From contig NZ_WGLM01000002.1 in the NCBI RefSeq assembly GCF_016125575.1, forward strand, positions 124,001 through 188,000: a stretch of DNA of 64,000 nt, given 5' to 3'. The translations under genes and the position numbers were made by a program. This DNA is from Limimaricola sp. (GTDB taxonomy: Bacteria; Pseudomonadota; Alphaproteobacteria; Rhodobacterales; Rhodobacteraceae). This document shows, piece after piece, positions 17,997 through 27,088 of this stretch (position 1 is the first letter of the stretch; each line of letters starts with the position of its first letter). The notes beneath the pieces are model-generated. The model saw only the letters and a list, made by a program, of their open reading frames with translations. It had not been told where the DNA came from and did no database searches.

Positions 17997-18680
17997 TCAG
18001 GAACGGAAACGGTCGGCCAGTTTCTGCAGCGGGCTGCGGCTGTCCTGGGGCTCTGGTGCGGGGGTGGTCTTGGTTTTCGCGGCGGGCGGCGCAGTGCCAC
18101 CGCCTGAGCGTGGCGGTGCGGTGCGCGCGGCGACTGCGTTCATGAACGCCGCGCCGTCGCCGGCCGCCAGCGCCGTCGCCCCGTCGGAAATGCCGCGCAT
18201 CAGGTCGTCCAGCCAGTCGGCATCGGCCTTGGCAAAATCGTGCAGCACGTAAGCTGCCACCCGATCCTTGTGGCCGGGATGGCCGATGCCCAGCCGCACC
18301 CGGCCATAGCCCTCGCCCAGGTGCTGGTGGATCGAGCGCAGGCCGTTGTGCCCGGCATGGCCGCCGCCCTGTTTCAGCCGGCACTTGCCGGGGGCAAGGT
18401 CCAGCTCGTCATGGATGACGATAATGTCGGCAGGGGCGATCTTCAGGAAATCGGCCGCCGCGCGCACCGACTGGCCCGAGAGGTTCATGAAGGTCTCGGG
18501 TTTCAGCAGGATCACTTTCTCGCCGCCCAGCCGCCCCTCGGCCACCAGCCCCTGGAACTTCGACCGCCAGGGCGCAAAGCCGTGATCAGCGGCGATACGG
18601 TCCACCGCCATGTAGCCGATGTTGTGCCGGTTGCCCGCGTATTGCGCGCCCGGATTGCCAAGTCCGACGATCAGTTTCAT
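17997..18680 (-). CDS. pth: Peptidyl-tRNA hydrolase
   Basis: Pth releases tRNA from peptidyl-tRNA dropped by ribosomes. The 227-residue protein begins [22 protein letters not shown] with the catalytic histidine H19, then FMNLSG and [11 protein letters not shown] carrying the conserved Asn and Asp, and [13 protein letters not shown]. The C-terminal 35 residues are a Pro/Thr/Lys-rich extension seen in alphaproteobacteria. It follows the L25 gene on the same strand, the usual pairing, after a terminator hairpin. Confidence 0.95.
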   Translation of the reverse strand: MKLIVGLGNPGAQYAGNRHNIGYMAVDRIAADHGFAPWRSKFQGLVAEGRLGGEKVILLKPETFMNLSGQSVRAAADFLKIAPADIIVIHDELDLAPGKCRLKQGGGHAGHNGLRSIHQHLGEGYGRVRLGIGHPGHKDRVAAYVLHDFAKADADWLDDLMRGISDGATALAAGDGAAFMNAVAARTAPPRSGGGTAPPAAKTKTTPAPEPQDSRSPLQKLADRFRS

Positions 18681-18716
18681 GGGCGTTTCATAGTCGTTGC
18701 TGTGTTTAGGCGCGAG

Positions 18717-18745
18717 ACAAAAGCAAACGGGGCCCGAAGGCCCCG
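18717..18745 (-). terminator. Rho-independent terminator of the L25 gene
   Basis: Read on the minus strand, CGGGGCC TTCG GGCCCCG (18745 to 18728) forms a perfect 7-bp stem with a TTCG tetraloop, followed by TTTGCTTTTG. It lies between the L25 stop and pth. Confidence 0.85.
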
Positions 18746-18773
18746 CGCATCAAATCAGTTCTGAAGGAGGCGA

Positions 18774-19397
18774 TCAGGCCTCTTCGGCCTCTTCGGCTTC
18801 GTCTTCGGCGCCGTCATCGGACAGCATCACGGTCGGGGCCGAGATGTTGGCAATCACGAAGTCACGGTCGATCACCGGCTTGACGCCGGCCGGCAGGGCC
18901 ACGTTGGAGATGTGGATCACATCGCCAAAGTCGGTGCCATCGAGGTCGACAACGATATGCTCGGGGATCGAGTCGGCACGGACGTTGAATTCAACTTCCG
19001 AGCGCACGACAACCAGCACACCGCCGCGTTTGATTCCGCGCGATTTGTCGTGGTTCACGAACTCGACCGGCAGGAACATGTTCACGCGGGTCGAATCGGT
19101 CAGTCGCATGAAGTCGATGTGGACGGGCAGGTCCTTGACCACGTCGCGCTGAACCGAACGGCAGATGACATGGGCGTCCGGCTGGCCTTCGACCTTGAGG
19201 TTGAACAGCGTCGCCAGGAACCGGCCCTTGCGCAGCCGAGCCAACAGGTAGTCGAACGGGATGTTGATGGCGACAGGATCTTGTCCGCCGCCGTAGATGA
19301 TGCCCGGTACTTGCCCGTCGCGGCGAGCTTGACGGGCGGCCCCCTTGCCTGTCCCCGTCCGTACCGTGGCGTGAAGATCAGTGATCTTGCCAGCCAT
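18774..19397 (-). CDS. rplY: 50S ribosomal protein L25/general stress protein Ctc
   Basis: L25 binds 5S rRNA. The 207-residue product is the long (Ctc) type: an N-terminal 5S-binding domain ([35 protein letters not shown]) and a C-terminal beta domain, ending in an acidic [14 protein letters not shown] tail. The start is set by GGAGA eight bases upstream on the minus strand; the frame runs open further, to 19430. A GC-rich leader with possible hairpins precedes it. Confidence 0.95.
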   Translation of the reverse strand: MAGKITDLHATVRTGTGKGAARQARRDGQVPGIIYGGGQDPVAINIPFDYLLARLRKGRFLATLFNLKVEGQPDAHVICRSVQRDVVKDLPVHIDFMRLTDSTRVNMFLPVEFVNHDKSRGIKRGGVLVVVRSEVEFNVRADSIPEHIVVDLDGTDFGDVIHISNVALPAGVKPVIDRDFVIANISAPTVMLSDDGAEDEAEEAEEA

Positions 19398-19417
19398 GTG
19401 GTGTCTCCAATATGGGG

Positions 19418-19506
19418 GGCCCTCCTCCAAGGGTGTAGGGCCCGGTGAAGTCGCGCGTATAGAAGCCTTCGCGCCGAAAGAAAAGAGGGCCGTTCAGGGC
19501 CCCGTG
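19418..19506 (-). promoter_or_regulatory. Structured leader upstream of rplY
   Basis: On the minus strand, from far to near the gene: a small stem GGGCC-loop-GGCCC followed by TCTTTTCTTT (about 19502-19475), and then a long-arm hairpin GGGCCCT...AGGGCCC (about 19444-19418) ending shortly before the ribosome site. The first resembles a weak terminator, the second a possible translation-control hairpin. Neither is proven. Confidence 0.4.
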
Positions 19507-19553
19507 CATTTTCCCGCTTGCCTTGACGCGGGCGCGCTGGCACCGCTCGCGCC

Positions 19554-20702
19554 ATGTCATTGGTCGCGTCGCTCAGCCTTGCCCGTCGCCCTGCTACCGC
19601 CTTCGCGGTCGTCGGGGCGTTCTGGGGTGCCTTTGCGGCCTATGTTCCGGTGATCAAGGCGCGGCTGGGGGCGGATGACGGGCTTTTCGGCCTGCTGCTG
19701 CTGGGCTCGGCCACGGGCCTGCTGACGGCGATGTGGTTGGCGCCCGTGGTCGACCGTTGGCTGGGCGCGCGCGGCATGCAGGCGGCGGCAGTGCTGTTCG
19801 CATTGGCATGGTTCCTGCCGGGACTGGTGCATTCCGTCTGGCTGTTCCCGGTCGCGATGTTCGTGGTGGGCACCACCTCGGGCCTGCTGGATGTGATCAT
19901 GAACAGCCGCGTCAGCGATCTGGAGGCGCGGCATGGCCGGTCGCTGATGAACGGGGCGCATGGCATGTTCTCGCTGGGTTACGGGCTGTCGGCGGTGCTG
20001 TGCAGCTTTACCCGCGAGGCGGGCCTGCCGCTGGAGGCGGTGATCGCGCTGCTGGCCACGATCACGCTGGTGCTGTTGCCGATGATGAAGACCGGGGTCG
20101 ACAGGGTGGCGGCGGCCGAGGGGCACGTGGGCGGCTATCCCCTGTGGCCGATCCTGTTGTGCGGCGGCGTGACGCTGATCGCCTTCATGTCGGAGGCGAC
20201 GGTCGAGGCGTGGTCGGCCCTGCATATCGAACGCACGTTGCACGGCGGCGCGGCCGAGGGCGCGTTGGGCCCGGCGATGCTGGGCCTGACCATGGCCTTC
20301 GGGCGCTTCGGCGGGCAGGTGGTGGCCGAGCGGATGGCGGAACTGGCGGTCATCGTGCGCGCGGCGGTCCTGTCGGCGCTGGGCGCGGCGATCGCGGCCA
20401 CGGCGACAGGCCCCGCGATGGCCTATCTGGGTTTCGGGATCCTCGGGCTGGGCGTGTCGGTCATTGGTCCGATGGCGCTGGCGCTGGTGGGCAAGATGGT
20501 GGCGCCGCACCTGCGGACCGAGGCGATCAGCCGCGCGGCGGTGATGGGCTTTTCCGGCCTCTTCCTTGCCCCGGTCTTCATGGGCCTGCTCAGCCAGGCC
20601 TTCGGGCTGCGCGTGGCCTATGGCTGCGTGGCGCTGCTGTTGCTTGGCGCGCTGCCGCTGGCGCGCGCCATCGCCGCGCTGCGCCGCGCTCAGCCCGCCT
20701 GA
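19554..20702 (+). CDS. MFS transporter
   Basis: A 382-residue protein of the major facilitator superfamily with about 12 hydrophobic segments and two six-helix halves separated near residues 185-200. The strands FAVVGAFWGAFAAYVPVIKARLG and MNSRVSDLEARHGRSLMNGAHGMFSLGYG resemble the YbjJ-like subgroup. The substrate cannot be told from sequence. It is divergent from the L25 gene and convergent with the amylosucrase-like gene, whose stop it overlaps by 13 bases. Confidence 0.85.
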   Translation: MSLVASLSLARRPATAFAVVGAFWGAFAAYVPVIKARLGADDGLFGLLLLGSATGLLTAMWLAPVVDRWLGARGMQAAAVLFALAWFLPGLVHSVWLFPVAMFVVGTTSGLLDVIMNSRVSDLEARHGRSLMNGAHGMFSLGYGLSAVLCSFTREAGLPLEAVIALLATITLVLLPMMKTGVDRVAAAEGHVGGYPLWPILLCGGVTLIAFMSEATVEAWSALHIERTLHGGAAEGALGPAMLGLTMAFGRFGGQVVAERMAELAVIVRAAVLSALGAAIAATATGPAMAYLGFGILGLGVSVIGPMALALVGKMVAPHLRTEAISRAAVMGFSGLFLAPVFMGLLSQAFGLRVAYGCVALLLLGALPLARAIAALRRAQPA

Positions 20703-22615
20703 CGCAGCCAGAGCCGGCCATAGGGCGGCAGGGTGACAAGATTGTCGACCACCGCAAGCGGCGCGCCGCTGAGCAACTCGTCATAGCCCTGGCCGGGGGG
20801 CAGTTTCAGGCCCCAGGGGCTGATCTGGCGGGGCGTTTCGGTGAAGTTGAAGATGCAGCTGACCTTGCGGTCGTCGGCCAGCCTGTCAAAGGCGAAAAGG
20901 CCCCGGTCGCCCAGATCTACGATGCGCGTTGGCACCCATGAGGCCAGTTGCGGCGTGGCTTTGCGCACTGCCAGCAGACGCTGGACGGCGGCATGGATGC
21001 GCGCGGCGGGCGTGCGCTTGGTCGCCAGCCCCGCGACCACGCCCCAGTCCATCGCGGGGCGCTGCATCCAGCGGCCATCCTCGCGCAGTTCGGGGAAGTC
21101 CTCGAAGGCGTAGTCGTTGGTCAGCCCGATCTCGTCACCCATGTAGAGCAGCGGGATGCCCCCGAACGAGGCGATCAGCGCATGGCCCATCACGATGCGC
21201 GCAACAGCCAGGTCCAGTGCTTCTTCGTCATCTTCGTCCAGCGCCTTTTCAAGGCCTGCGAGGCTGGCAAAGCTGCCATTGGTGCGCCGGTCGCCGGTTT
21301 CCGGGTTGGACTGGAAATCGGCTCCGCGGGCAAAGCTGCCGGGAAAGCTGCCATTGTAGAAATCGGCAAGGAAGTTGCGGTGGCCCGGCCCGGTCATTGG
21401 TGGAACATGGGCCGCGTCCTCCTCCGTGATCGCCCAGCCGATATCGTCGTGACAGCGGATGTAGGTGGCGAAACAGGCGTGGCGCACGCTTTCGGGGAAA
21501 TGGGTGGAGAGCACATAGGTCATCAGCCGCGTGTCGCGCGCGGCCAGTGATGACCAGTACTGCACCATGAGGTTGTTATGATAGGCCAGATGGCTTTCGC
21601 GGCCCTCATGGCGGCCCTGCCCAAGGTAGGGCACCAGATCGGTCGGCCCGACAATCGCCTCGGCCTTGCAGATGACCGCCGGGGCGGCAACGCGGATCGC
21701 CTGCACCAGCGCCTGCAGGATGTCGTGCACCTCGGGCAGGTTCTGACAGCCGGTGCCCATCCGCTTCCACATGAAGGCCACGGCATCGAGTCGGAATACC
21801 TCCACGCCCTTGTTGGCGAGAAACAGGATGGTGTCGAGGATGGCGAGAAAGACCTCGGGGTTTTCCCAGTTCAGGTCCCACTGGTATTCGTTGAACGTGG
21901 TCCAGACCCATTTGTTGAGATCCGGGTAGAAAGTGAAGTTGCCCGGCGCCTGCGCCGGAAAGATCTCGACCAGCGTGCGTTCGTATTGCCGCGGCAGCGT
22001 GGCATCGTCGAACATCCGGTAGAAGGCCTGATAGGCGGCCTCGCCCGCCCGCGCGCGCATCGCCCAGTCGTGCTCCTTGGCGGTGTGGTTCAGCACCATG
22101 TCGATGCATGGGCTGATGCCCGCGGCGCGGAAGGCGGCGCAGGCGGCCGCGAACTCGTCCATCGTGCCGAGGGCGGGGTTGATCGCGCGGTAGTCCATCA
22201 CCGCGTAGCCGCCGTCCGACTGACCGGGGCGCGGCTTGAGGCAGGGCATCATGTGGGCATAGGTGATGCCGAGGTCCTGCAGGTAGGGAATGCGCGCGGG
22301 AAGATCGGCAAGCGTGCCTGCGAACTTGTCGATGTAGAAGACATAGGCCGCCATGTCCTGCGACAGGAACCAGTCGGGATCGACATCGCGGGCGAGGTCC
22401 AGCGCGCGCAGATCGGCAGTGCGCTCGGCCCAGTGCCGGGCCAGAAGCGCGCGCAGGCGTGGCAGCAGGGTGTCGAAGCCGGGCTGGTGGCCGTAGATGC
22501 GGCTCAGCGGCCCGGTCAGGTCGCGTTGGCCGCGTCGCCAACGCAGATCGAAAAGCATCGCGTCGTCGCCTGCGGGCGTGGCCGATTTCCTGCCCTTGCC
22601 GCCTGTTCGCGCCAT
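20690..22615 (-). CDS. GH13 alpha-glucan enzyme, amylosucrase type
   Basis: A 641-residue glycoside hydrolase family 13 protein. The barrel motifs are DMVLNHT (about 172-178), VFRLDAVAF with nucleophile D277, KAEAIVG with acid/base E319, and CHDDIGW with D390. The N-terminal helical part and long insertions fit amylosucrase (subfamily 4), which builds alpha-1,4-glucan from sucrose; related sucrose hydrolases cannot be excluded. It has no signal peptide, so it acts in the cytoplasm. It is followed upstream on the same strand by the FMN dehydrogenase, but no sucrose genes are near. Confidence 0.85.
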   Translation of the reverse strand: MARTGGKGRKSATPAGDDAMLFDLRWRRGQRDLTGPLSRIYGHQPGFDTLLPRLRALLARHWAERTADLRALDLARDVDPDWFLSQDMAAYVFYIDKFAGTLADLPARIPYLQDLGITYAHMMPCLKPRPGQSDGGYAVMDYRAINPALGTMDEFAAACAAFRAAGISPCIDMVLNHTAKEHDWAMRARAGEAAYQAFYRMFDDATLPRQYERTLVEIFPAQAPGNFTFYPDLNKWVWTTFNEYQWDLNWENPEVFLAILDTILFLANKGVEVFRLDAVAFMWKRMGTGCQNLPEVHDILQALVQAIRVAAPAVICKAEAIVGPTDLVPYLGQGRHEGRESHLAYHNNLMVQYWSSLAARDTRLMTYVLSTHFPESVRHACFATYIRCHDDIGWAITEEDAAHVPPMTGPGHRNFLADFYNGSFPGSFARGADFQSNPETGDRRTNGSFASLAGLEKALDEDDEEALDLAVARIVMGHALIASFGGIPLLYMGDEIGLTNDYAFEDFPELREDGRWMQRPAMDWGVVAGLATKRTPAARIHAAVQRLLAVRKATPQLASWVPTRIVDLGDRGLFAFDRLADDRKVSCIFNFTETPRQISPWGLKLPPGQGYDELLSGAPLAVVDNLVTLPPYGRLWLRQAG

Positions 22616-22678
22616 TGCTGCCCTCCGCCTGACTTGCCGCTTCGCGACTATGGCACCTGCGCGTGTCAGGGCAAGATG

Positions 22679-23842
22679 TCAGGCCCAGCGGCCCTCGAAA
22701 TCCTCGGGGACCATCACGGTGTCGCGGCTCATGTCGTGGATGTCGCGGCGGCCACAGAGCGCCATCGAGATGTCCATCTCGCGGTGCAGCACCTCCAGCG
22801 CCTTGGTCACGCCCTGCTCGCCCATCGCGCCAAGGCCATAGATGTAGGCCCGCCCGATCATCGTGCCCTTGGCCCCCAGCGCCAGCGCCTTCAGCACGTC
22901 CTGCCCCTTGCGGATGCCGCTGTCGAGCCAGACCTCGGTCTGGTCGCCCACCGCCTCGACGATGGCCGGAAGCGCGCGGATAGAACTGATCGCCCCGTCC
23001 AGCTGGCGGCCGCCGTGATTGCTGACGACAATCGCGTCGGCGCCGATCTCGACTGCCTTTTTCGCATCTTCGACGTCGAGAATCCCCTTCAGGATAACCT
23101 TGCCACCCCACTTTTCTTTCAGTCTTGCAACCATAGACCAATCCAGCCGGGGTTCGAACCCCTCGTTGGTCCAGGCCGCGAGCGAGGACATGTCGGTCGC
23201 GCTTTTCGCGTGGCCGACGATGTTGCGGAAGGTGCGCCGCTTGGTCTGCAACATGCCGAGGCCCCAGTGCCACTTCGTCGACAGGTTGATGATGTTGGCC
23301 AGCGTCGGCTTGGGCGGGGCCGAAAGGCCGTTCTTGATGTCCTTGTGCCGCTGGCCAAGGATCTGCAGGTCCAGCGTGATGACCAGCGCGGAAACGCCCG
23401 CCTTTTTCGACCGGGCGATGATGTTGTCGACGAAATCGACATCCTTCATCACATAAAGCTGGAACCAGAACGGGGCCTTGGTGTGCTCGGCCACGTCCTC
23501 GATCGAACAGATCGACATCGTGGACAAAGTGAAGGGAACGCCGAACTTCTCCGCCGCCTTCGCCGCCTTGATCTCGCCATCGGCCGATTGCATGCCGGTC
23601 ATGCCGACGGGCGCCAGCGCCACCGGCATCGCCACGTCATGGCCGATCATGGTGGACCGCGTCGTGCGGTCGGTCATGTCGACTGCGACGCGCTGGCGGA
23701 ACCTGATCTTGTCGAAATCCGAAGTATTCTCGCGGAACGTCTGTTCGGTCCAACTACCGCTTTCGCAGTAATCGTAGAACATCTTCGGCGCGCGGCGTTT
23801 GTAGATCCGCTTCAGGTCGTCAATCGTGGTAATGACGGGCAT
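22679..23842 (-). CDS. lldD: FMN-dependent alpha-hydroxy-acid (L-lactate) dehydrogenase
   Basis: A 387-residue TIM-barrel flavoenzyme that oxidises L-lactate or a similar alpha-hydroxy acid. It has the FMN and substrate signatures PVALAPVGMTGMQ, WFQLYVMKD, VITLDLQ.LGQRHKD, LKGIL.VEDAKKA and the active-site SNHGGRQLDGA holding the catalytic histidine, then DSGIRKGQDVLKALALGA. Length fits LldD. Lactate is the best guess, but glycolate and mandelate relatives share these motifs. A GGAGAAAGG site precedes the ATG. Confidence 0.88.
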   Translation of the reverse strand: MPVITTIDDLKRIYKRRAPKMFYDYCESGSWTEQTFRENTSDFDKIRFRQRVAVDMTDRTTRSTMIGHDVAMPVALAPVGMTGMQSADGEIKAAKAAEKFGVPFTLSTMSICSIEDVAEHTKAPFWFQLYVMKDVDFVDNIIARSKKAGVSALVITLDLQILGQRHKDIKNGLSAPPKPTLANIINLSTKWHWGLGMLQTKRRTFRNIVGHAKSATDMSSLAAWTNEGFEPRLDWSMVARLKEKWGGKVILKGILDVEDAKKAVEIGADAIVVSNHGGRQLDGAISSIRALPAIVEAVGDQTEVWLDSGIRKGQDVLKALALGAKGTMIGRAYIYGLGAMGEQGVTKALEVLHREMDISMALCGRRDIHDMSRDTVMVPEDFEGRWA

Positions 23843-23907
23843 GGCAAGGCCTTTCTCCTGAATTGGTCAGGTTCTGCTACCAATGACGCCGGGTTCTGAC
23901 AAGCGCC

Positions 23908-24486
23908 TCACGCGCCCGTGCTCGGCTTGGCGAAACGGCGGTCAGGCACGATCCACAGCACGGCCACCGCCACGACCAGCGCAAGCGCCCCCCAGTTAAA
24001 GACGAAGGCCAGCGGCAGCGCTGCGAGGTAGGCCAGGATCGACAGCGTATCCTTGGCGCGATTTCCAAGCGATTTGGCAAAATCCGAACCCTTGCCGTGC
24101 TGCGCGATCAGCGCGCGTTCCAGCAGGTTGTAGGCAAAGCCGCACATCAGCAGGTCCAGCGCGTAAAGCGCCATCGGGAAGTTCGCAAATTCGTTCTCGC
24201 CGACGAACGCAGTGGTGAACGGCAGCAGCGACAGCCAGAACAGCAGGTGAAGGTTTGCCCACAGCACCCAGCCGCCCACGTGATGCACGGCCTGGAACAT
24301 GTGGTGGTGGTTGTTCCAATAGATGCCGACCATGACGAAGGACAGCACATAGGACAGGAACACCGGGATCAGCGGGATCAGCGCGGCGGGCCCATCACCG
24401 TGCGGCACCTTCAACTCCAGCACCATGATGGTGATGATGATGGCCAGAACGCCATCCGAAAACGCCTCGATCCGGCCCTTGTTCAT
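23908..24486 (-). CDS. TMEM175-like (DUF1211) potassium channel family protein
   Basis: A 192-residue protein starting MNKGRIEAFSDGVLAIIITIMVLEL. The R..AFSDGV motif in the first helix is the hallmark of the bacterial TMEM175 family, which forms K+ channels. About six membrane helices are visible, and HHHMF..VHHV.GWVLWANLHLLF is typical of the middle part. The start is set by the GGGGAG site upstream on the minus strand. It is divergent from the EAL gene. Channel activity is family knowledge, not shown here. Confidence 0.87.
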   Translation of the reverse strand: MNKGRIEAFSDGVLAIIITIMVLELKVPHGDGPAALIPLIPVFLSYVLSFVMVGIYWNNHHHMFQAVHHVGGWVLWANLHLLFWLSLLPFTTAFVGENEFANFPMALYALDLLMCGFAYNLLERALIAQHGKGSDFAKSLGNRAKDTLSILAYLAALPLAFVFNWGALALVVAVAVLWIVPDRRFAKPSTGA

Positions 24487-24657
24487 GCCCGCTCCCCAGT
24501 CATATGGCCCGCAAAGACTAGGGGCCGCTGCGTGGCGCGGCAATATGGCATGCGCGCAGGGAAAGCGTTCAAATGCAAGATATCTTGCAGTGCCCGGTTA
24601 ACCTTGCATTCGCCAATCGTCGGTTTGATCGGGGCGAAGTGCGGGGTAACGGGTGTG

Positions 24658-26232
24658 ATGACGTCACAGGAAACGGACATTCAACAGGGATGGCGGCTGG
24701 TCGCGGCCTCGGTTCTTGTCCTGACCACGGCGATGGGCCTTGTTGCGCCGGAGGTCGTCAACCTTGCCGCACTGCCGGGGTGGCAGGGCCTTGTGTTGCG
24801 CTGGGCAATCTCGCTGGTCGTGGCGGCCGGCCTGCTGTTGCCGATGGTTCTGGGCTGCAGTCAGCGCAGCCTGCACGCCGTGCGCGCTCAACGCGAGCGG
24901 GCCGAGGCGCGATTGCGCTACATCGCTCGGCATGACCGGCTGACCGATCTGCGTAACCGCGACCGGCTGCTGGGGCTGATGGCCGAACGACTGGAAGCGG
25001 GCGAATGTCTGGATCTCGTGGTCGTCGACCTCGACCGGTTCAAGCCGATCAACGACCTGCATGGCCACAAGGCCGGCGACAGGCTGCTTTGCGCCGTGGC
25101 CGACCGCATTCGCGCGCTCTGTGGCCCGGCCGATCTGCCCTTTCGGCTGGATGGCGGCAAGTTTGCAATGTTGATCGCAGCCAATGGCACCCGGGCCGAG
25201 CATCTTGCAACGGCGCTGTCCGCCAGCCTTGCGCGGCCGTTCGATATGCCGAACCGGACCGCGCAATTGGGCTGCAGGATCGGCATTGCGCGCTCGGGTC
25301 CGGGGCTTGCGCCCGCCGACATTGTCCAGAATGCGGAAGATGCGATGCACAAGGCGCGCGCCACCGCTGGCGCAATTTGCGTCCGCTACGATCTGGCACT
25401 GCGCGACATGCTGCGCGAAAAGGCCAGCTTCGAGGCGGACCTGCGCGAGGCTATCGCGCATAACAGGATCGTCCCCTATTTCCAGCCGATCTATGCCATC
25501 GACGGGCGCGCCATCGTCGGGTTCGAGGTGCTTTCGCGTTGGCTGCATCCGGTGCGCGGCTTCGTGCCGCCCGACCGTTTCATCGCGCTGGCCGAGGATC
25601 TGGGCCTGCTTGACCGTCTGAGCGATCAGGTTTTGCGCCGCGCCTGTGCCGCGATGGCGCGGCTCGACCGCCGGCTGGACATGTCGTTCAACATCTCGCC
25701 CTCGCAATTCGGCAATCCGATGCTGCCGGGCCGGATAAAGGCCATTCTTGACGAGCACGGCATCGCGCCGGCGCAGTTGGAGATCGAGATCACCGAGCAT
25801 GCAGTGGTCAGCGATGTTGAACAGGCCCGCCACATCATCGCCGAGTTGATCGGGCTGGGCATCCGCATCTCGCTTGATGATTTCGGGACCGGGCAATCCA
25901 GCTTGGCGACCCTGTCGCAGTTTCCATTCCAGAAGTTGAAGATCGACCGCAGCTTTATCGCCAGCGTCGATTCCAGCCCGCAGAACGCCAAGATCGTGTC
26001 CGGCGTGCTGGCGCTTGCAGCCTCGTTGAACATGAACGTCACCGCCGAAGGCATCGAAAGCGAGGGCGAGCTGGAATTCCTGCGTGCGCATGCCTGCGGT
26101 TTGGGGCAGGGCTACCTTTTCAGCCGGCCGTTGCCCGAGGCCGAGTTCGAGTTGCTCGTCTCTATGACAGGGCAGGCCACCGCGCCGGCCGCAGTACCGG
26201 TTACCGTGCCGCTGCACCGCAAGACCGGGTAA
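24658..26232 (+). CDS. c-di-GMP phosphodiesterase (degenerate GGDEF + EAL), membrane-anchored
   Basis: A 524-residue protein with two N-terminal membrane helices (about 12-30 and 46-66), a GGDEF domain (about 85-245) and an EAL domain (about 255-510). The GGDEF signature is replaced by DGGKF (165-169), so cyclase activity is unlikely. The EAL domain keeps E290 (EVL), N345, E377/E380, DDFGTG (407-412), K428 and E464, so phosphodiesterase activity is likely. The ATG at 24658 is preferred over the long upstream extension, which runs antisense to the TMEM175-like gene. Confidence 0.88.
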   Translation: MTSQETDIQQGWRLVAASVLVLTTAMGLVAPEVVNLAALPGWQGLVLRWAISLVVAAGLLLPMVLGCSQRSLHAVRAQRERAEARLRYIARHDRLTDLRNRDRLLGLMAERLEAGECLDLVVVDLDRFKPINDLHGHKAGDRLLCAVADRIRALCGPADLPFRLDGGKFAMLIAANGTRAEHLATALSASLARPFDMPNRTAQLGCRIGIARSGPGLAPADIVQNAEDAMHKARATAGAICVRYDLALRDMLREKASFEADLREAIAHNRIVPYFQPIYAIDGRAIVGFEVLSRWLHPVRGFVPPDRFIALAEDLGLLDRLSDQVLRRACAAMARLDRRLDMSFNISPSQFGNPMLPGRIKAILDEHGIAPAQLEIEITEHAVVSDVEQARHIIAELIGLGIRISLDDFGTGQSSLATLSQFPFQKLKIDRSFIASVDSSPQNAKIVSGVLALAASLNMNVTAEGIESEGELEFLRAHACGLGQGYLFSRPLPEAEFELLVSMTGQATAPAAVPVTVPLHRKTG

Positions 26233-26245
26233 TTGCGTGGTCCGA

Positions 26246-27037
26246 TCAGGCCGCGTGTGCGCCTTCGGCCAGCGATGCGACAAAGCCCAGCACCTCTGCC
26301 GTGCTTCGGCCCTCACCGATCATCTTGACGATGGCAGAGCCAACCACGGCACCATCGGCGACGCTGGCGATATCCCGCGCCGCCTCTGGCGTAGTAATGC
26401 CGAAGCCCACGATGACCGGCAGGTCGGTCGCCGCCTTGATCCGCGCCACCTCGGGGGCCACCTCGGCGCTTTGCGCCGCCGCGGCGCCGGTGATGCCGGT
26501 GATCGAGACATAGTAGACGAAGCCGCTGGTATTCTGCATCACGCGCGGCAGCCGCCGATCGTCTGTCGTGGGCGTGGCCAGCCGGATGAAGTTCAGCCCT
26601 GCCGCCTGTGCGGGCAGGCACAGCTCGGCATCCTCCTCGGGCGGCAGGTCGACCACGATCAGTCCGTCGATGCCCGCCTCCTGCGCCTCGGCCAGAAACC
26701 GGTCGACGCCACGCGAATAGATCGGGTTGTAATAGCCCATCATCACGATCGGCGTCGTCTGATCCGTTTCGCGCAGCGCGCGCGCCATATCCAGCGTCTT
26801 GGCCAGCGTCTGGCCGCCCGCAAGCGCCCGCTGCCCGGCCAGCTGAATCGTTGGACCATCGGCCATCGGATCGGTGAAGGGCATCCCCAGCTCGATGATG
26901 TCCACGCCCGCGCCCGGCAAGCCACGCACGATCTCCAGCGAGGTAGCGTAATCGGGATCGCCCGCCATCACGTAGGCCACGAAGGCCTTGCGCCCAGCGG
27001 CCCGCAACTCGGCGAATTTCGCGTCAATCCTCGACAT
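26246..27037 (-). CDS. trpA: Tryptophan synthase alpha chain
   Basis: TrpA cleaves indole-3-glycerol phosphate to indole, which passes to TrpB. The 263-residue TIM barrel has the catalytic Glu in [16 protein letters not shown] and the catalytic Asp shortly after it, the MGYYNPI loop, [11 protein letters not shown] and the phosphate-binding GFGITTPE. It lies about 12 kb from trpB and on the opposite strand, so the alpha and beta subunits are not co-transcribed. Confidence 0.96.
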   Translation of the reverse strand: MSRIDAKFAELRAAGRKAFVAYVMAGDPDYATSLEIVRGLPGAGVDIIELGMPFTDPMADGPTIQLAGQRALAGGQTLAKTLDMARALRETDQTTPIVMMGYYNPIYSRGVDRFLAEAQEAGIDGLIVVDLPPEEDAELCLPAQAAGLNFIRLATPTTDDRRLPRVMQNTSGFVYYVSITGITGAAAAQSAEVAPEVARIKAATDLPVIVGFGITTPEAARDIASVADGAVVGSAIVKMIGEGRSTAEVLGFVASLAEGAHAA

Positions 27038-27088
27038 GGCTGTCCCCTGTTACCCTTGTCGCGTCTGTGCGCGATGGGCGGGGGAAAA

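Noticed and set aside
21578-23899. A 773-codon plus-strand frame
   Set aside because: It is antisense to the amylosucrase-type and lactate-dehydrogenase genes, both with intact catalytic motifs.
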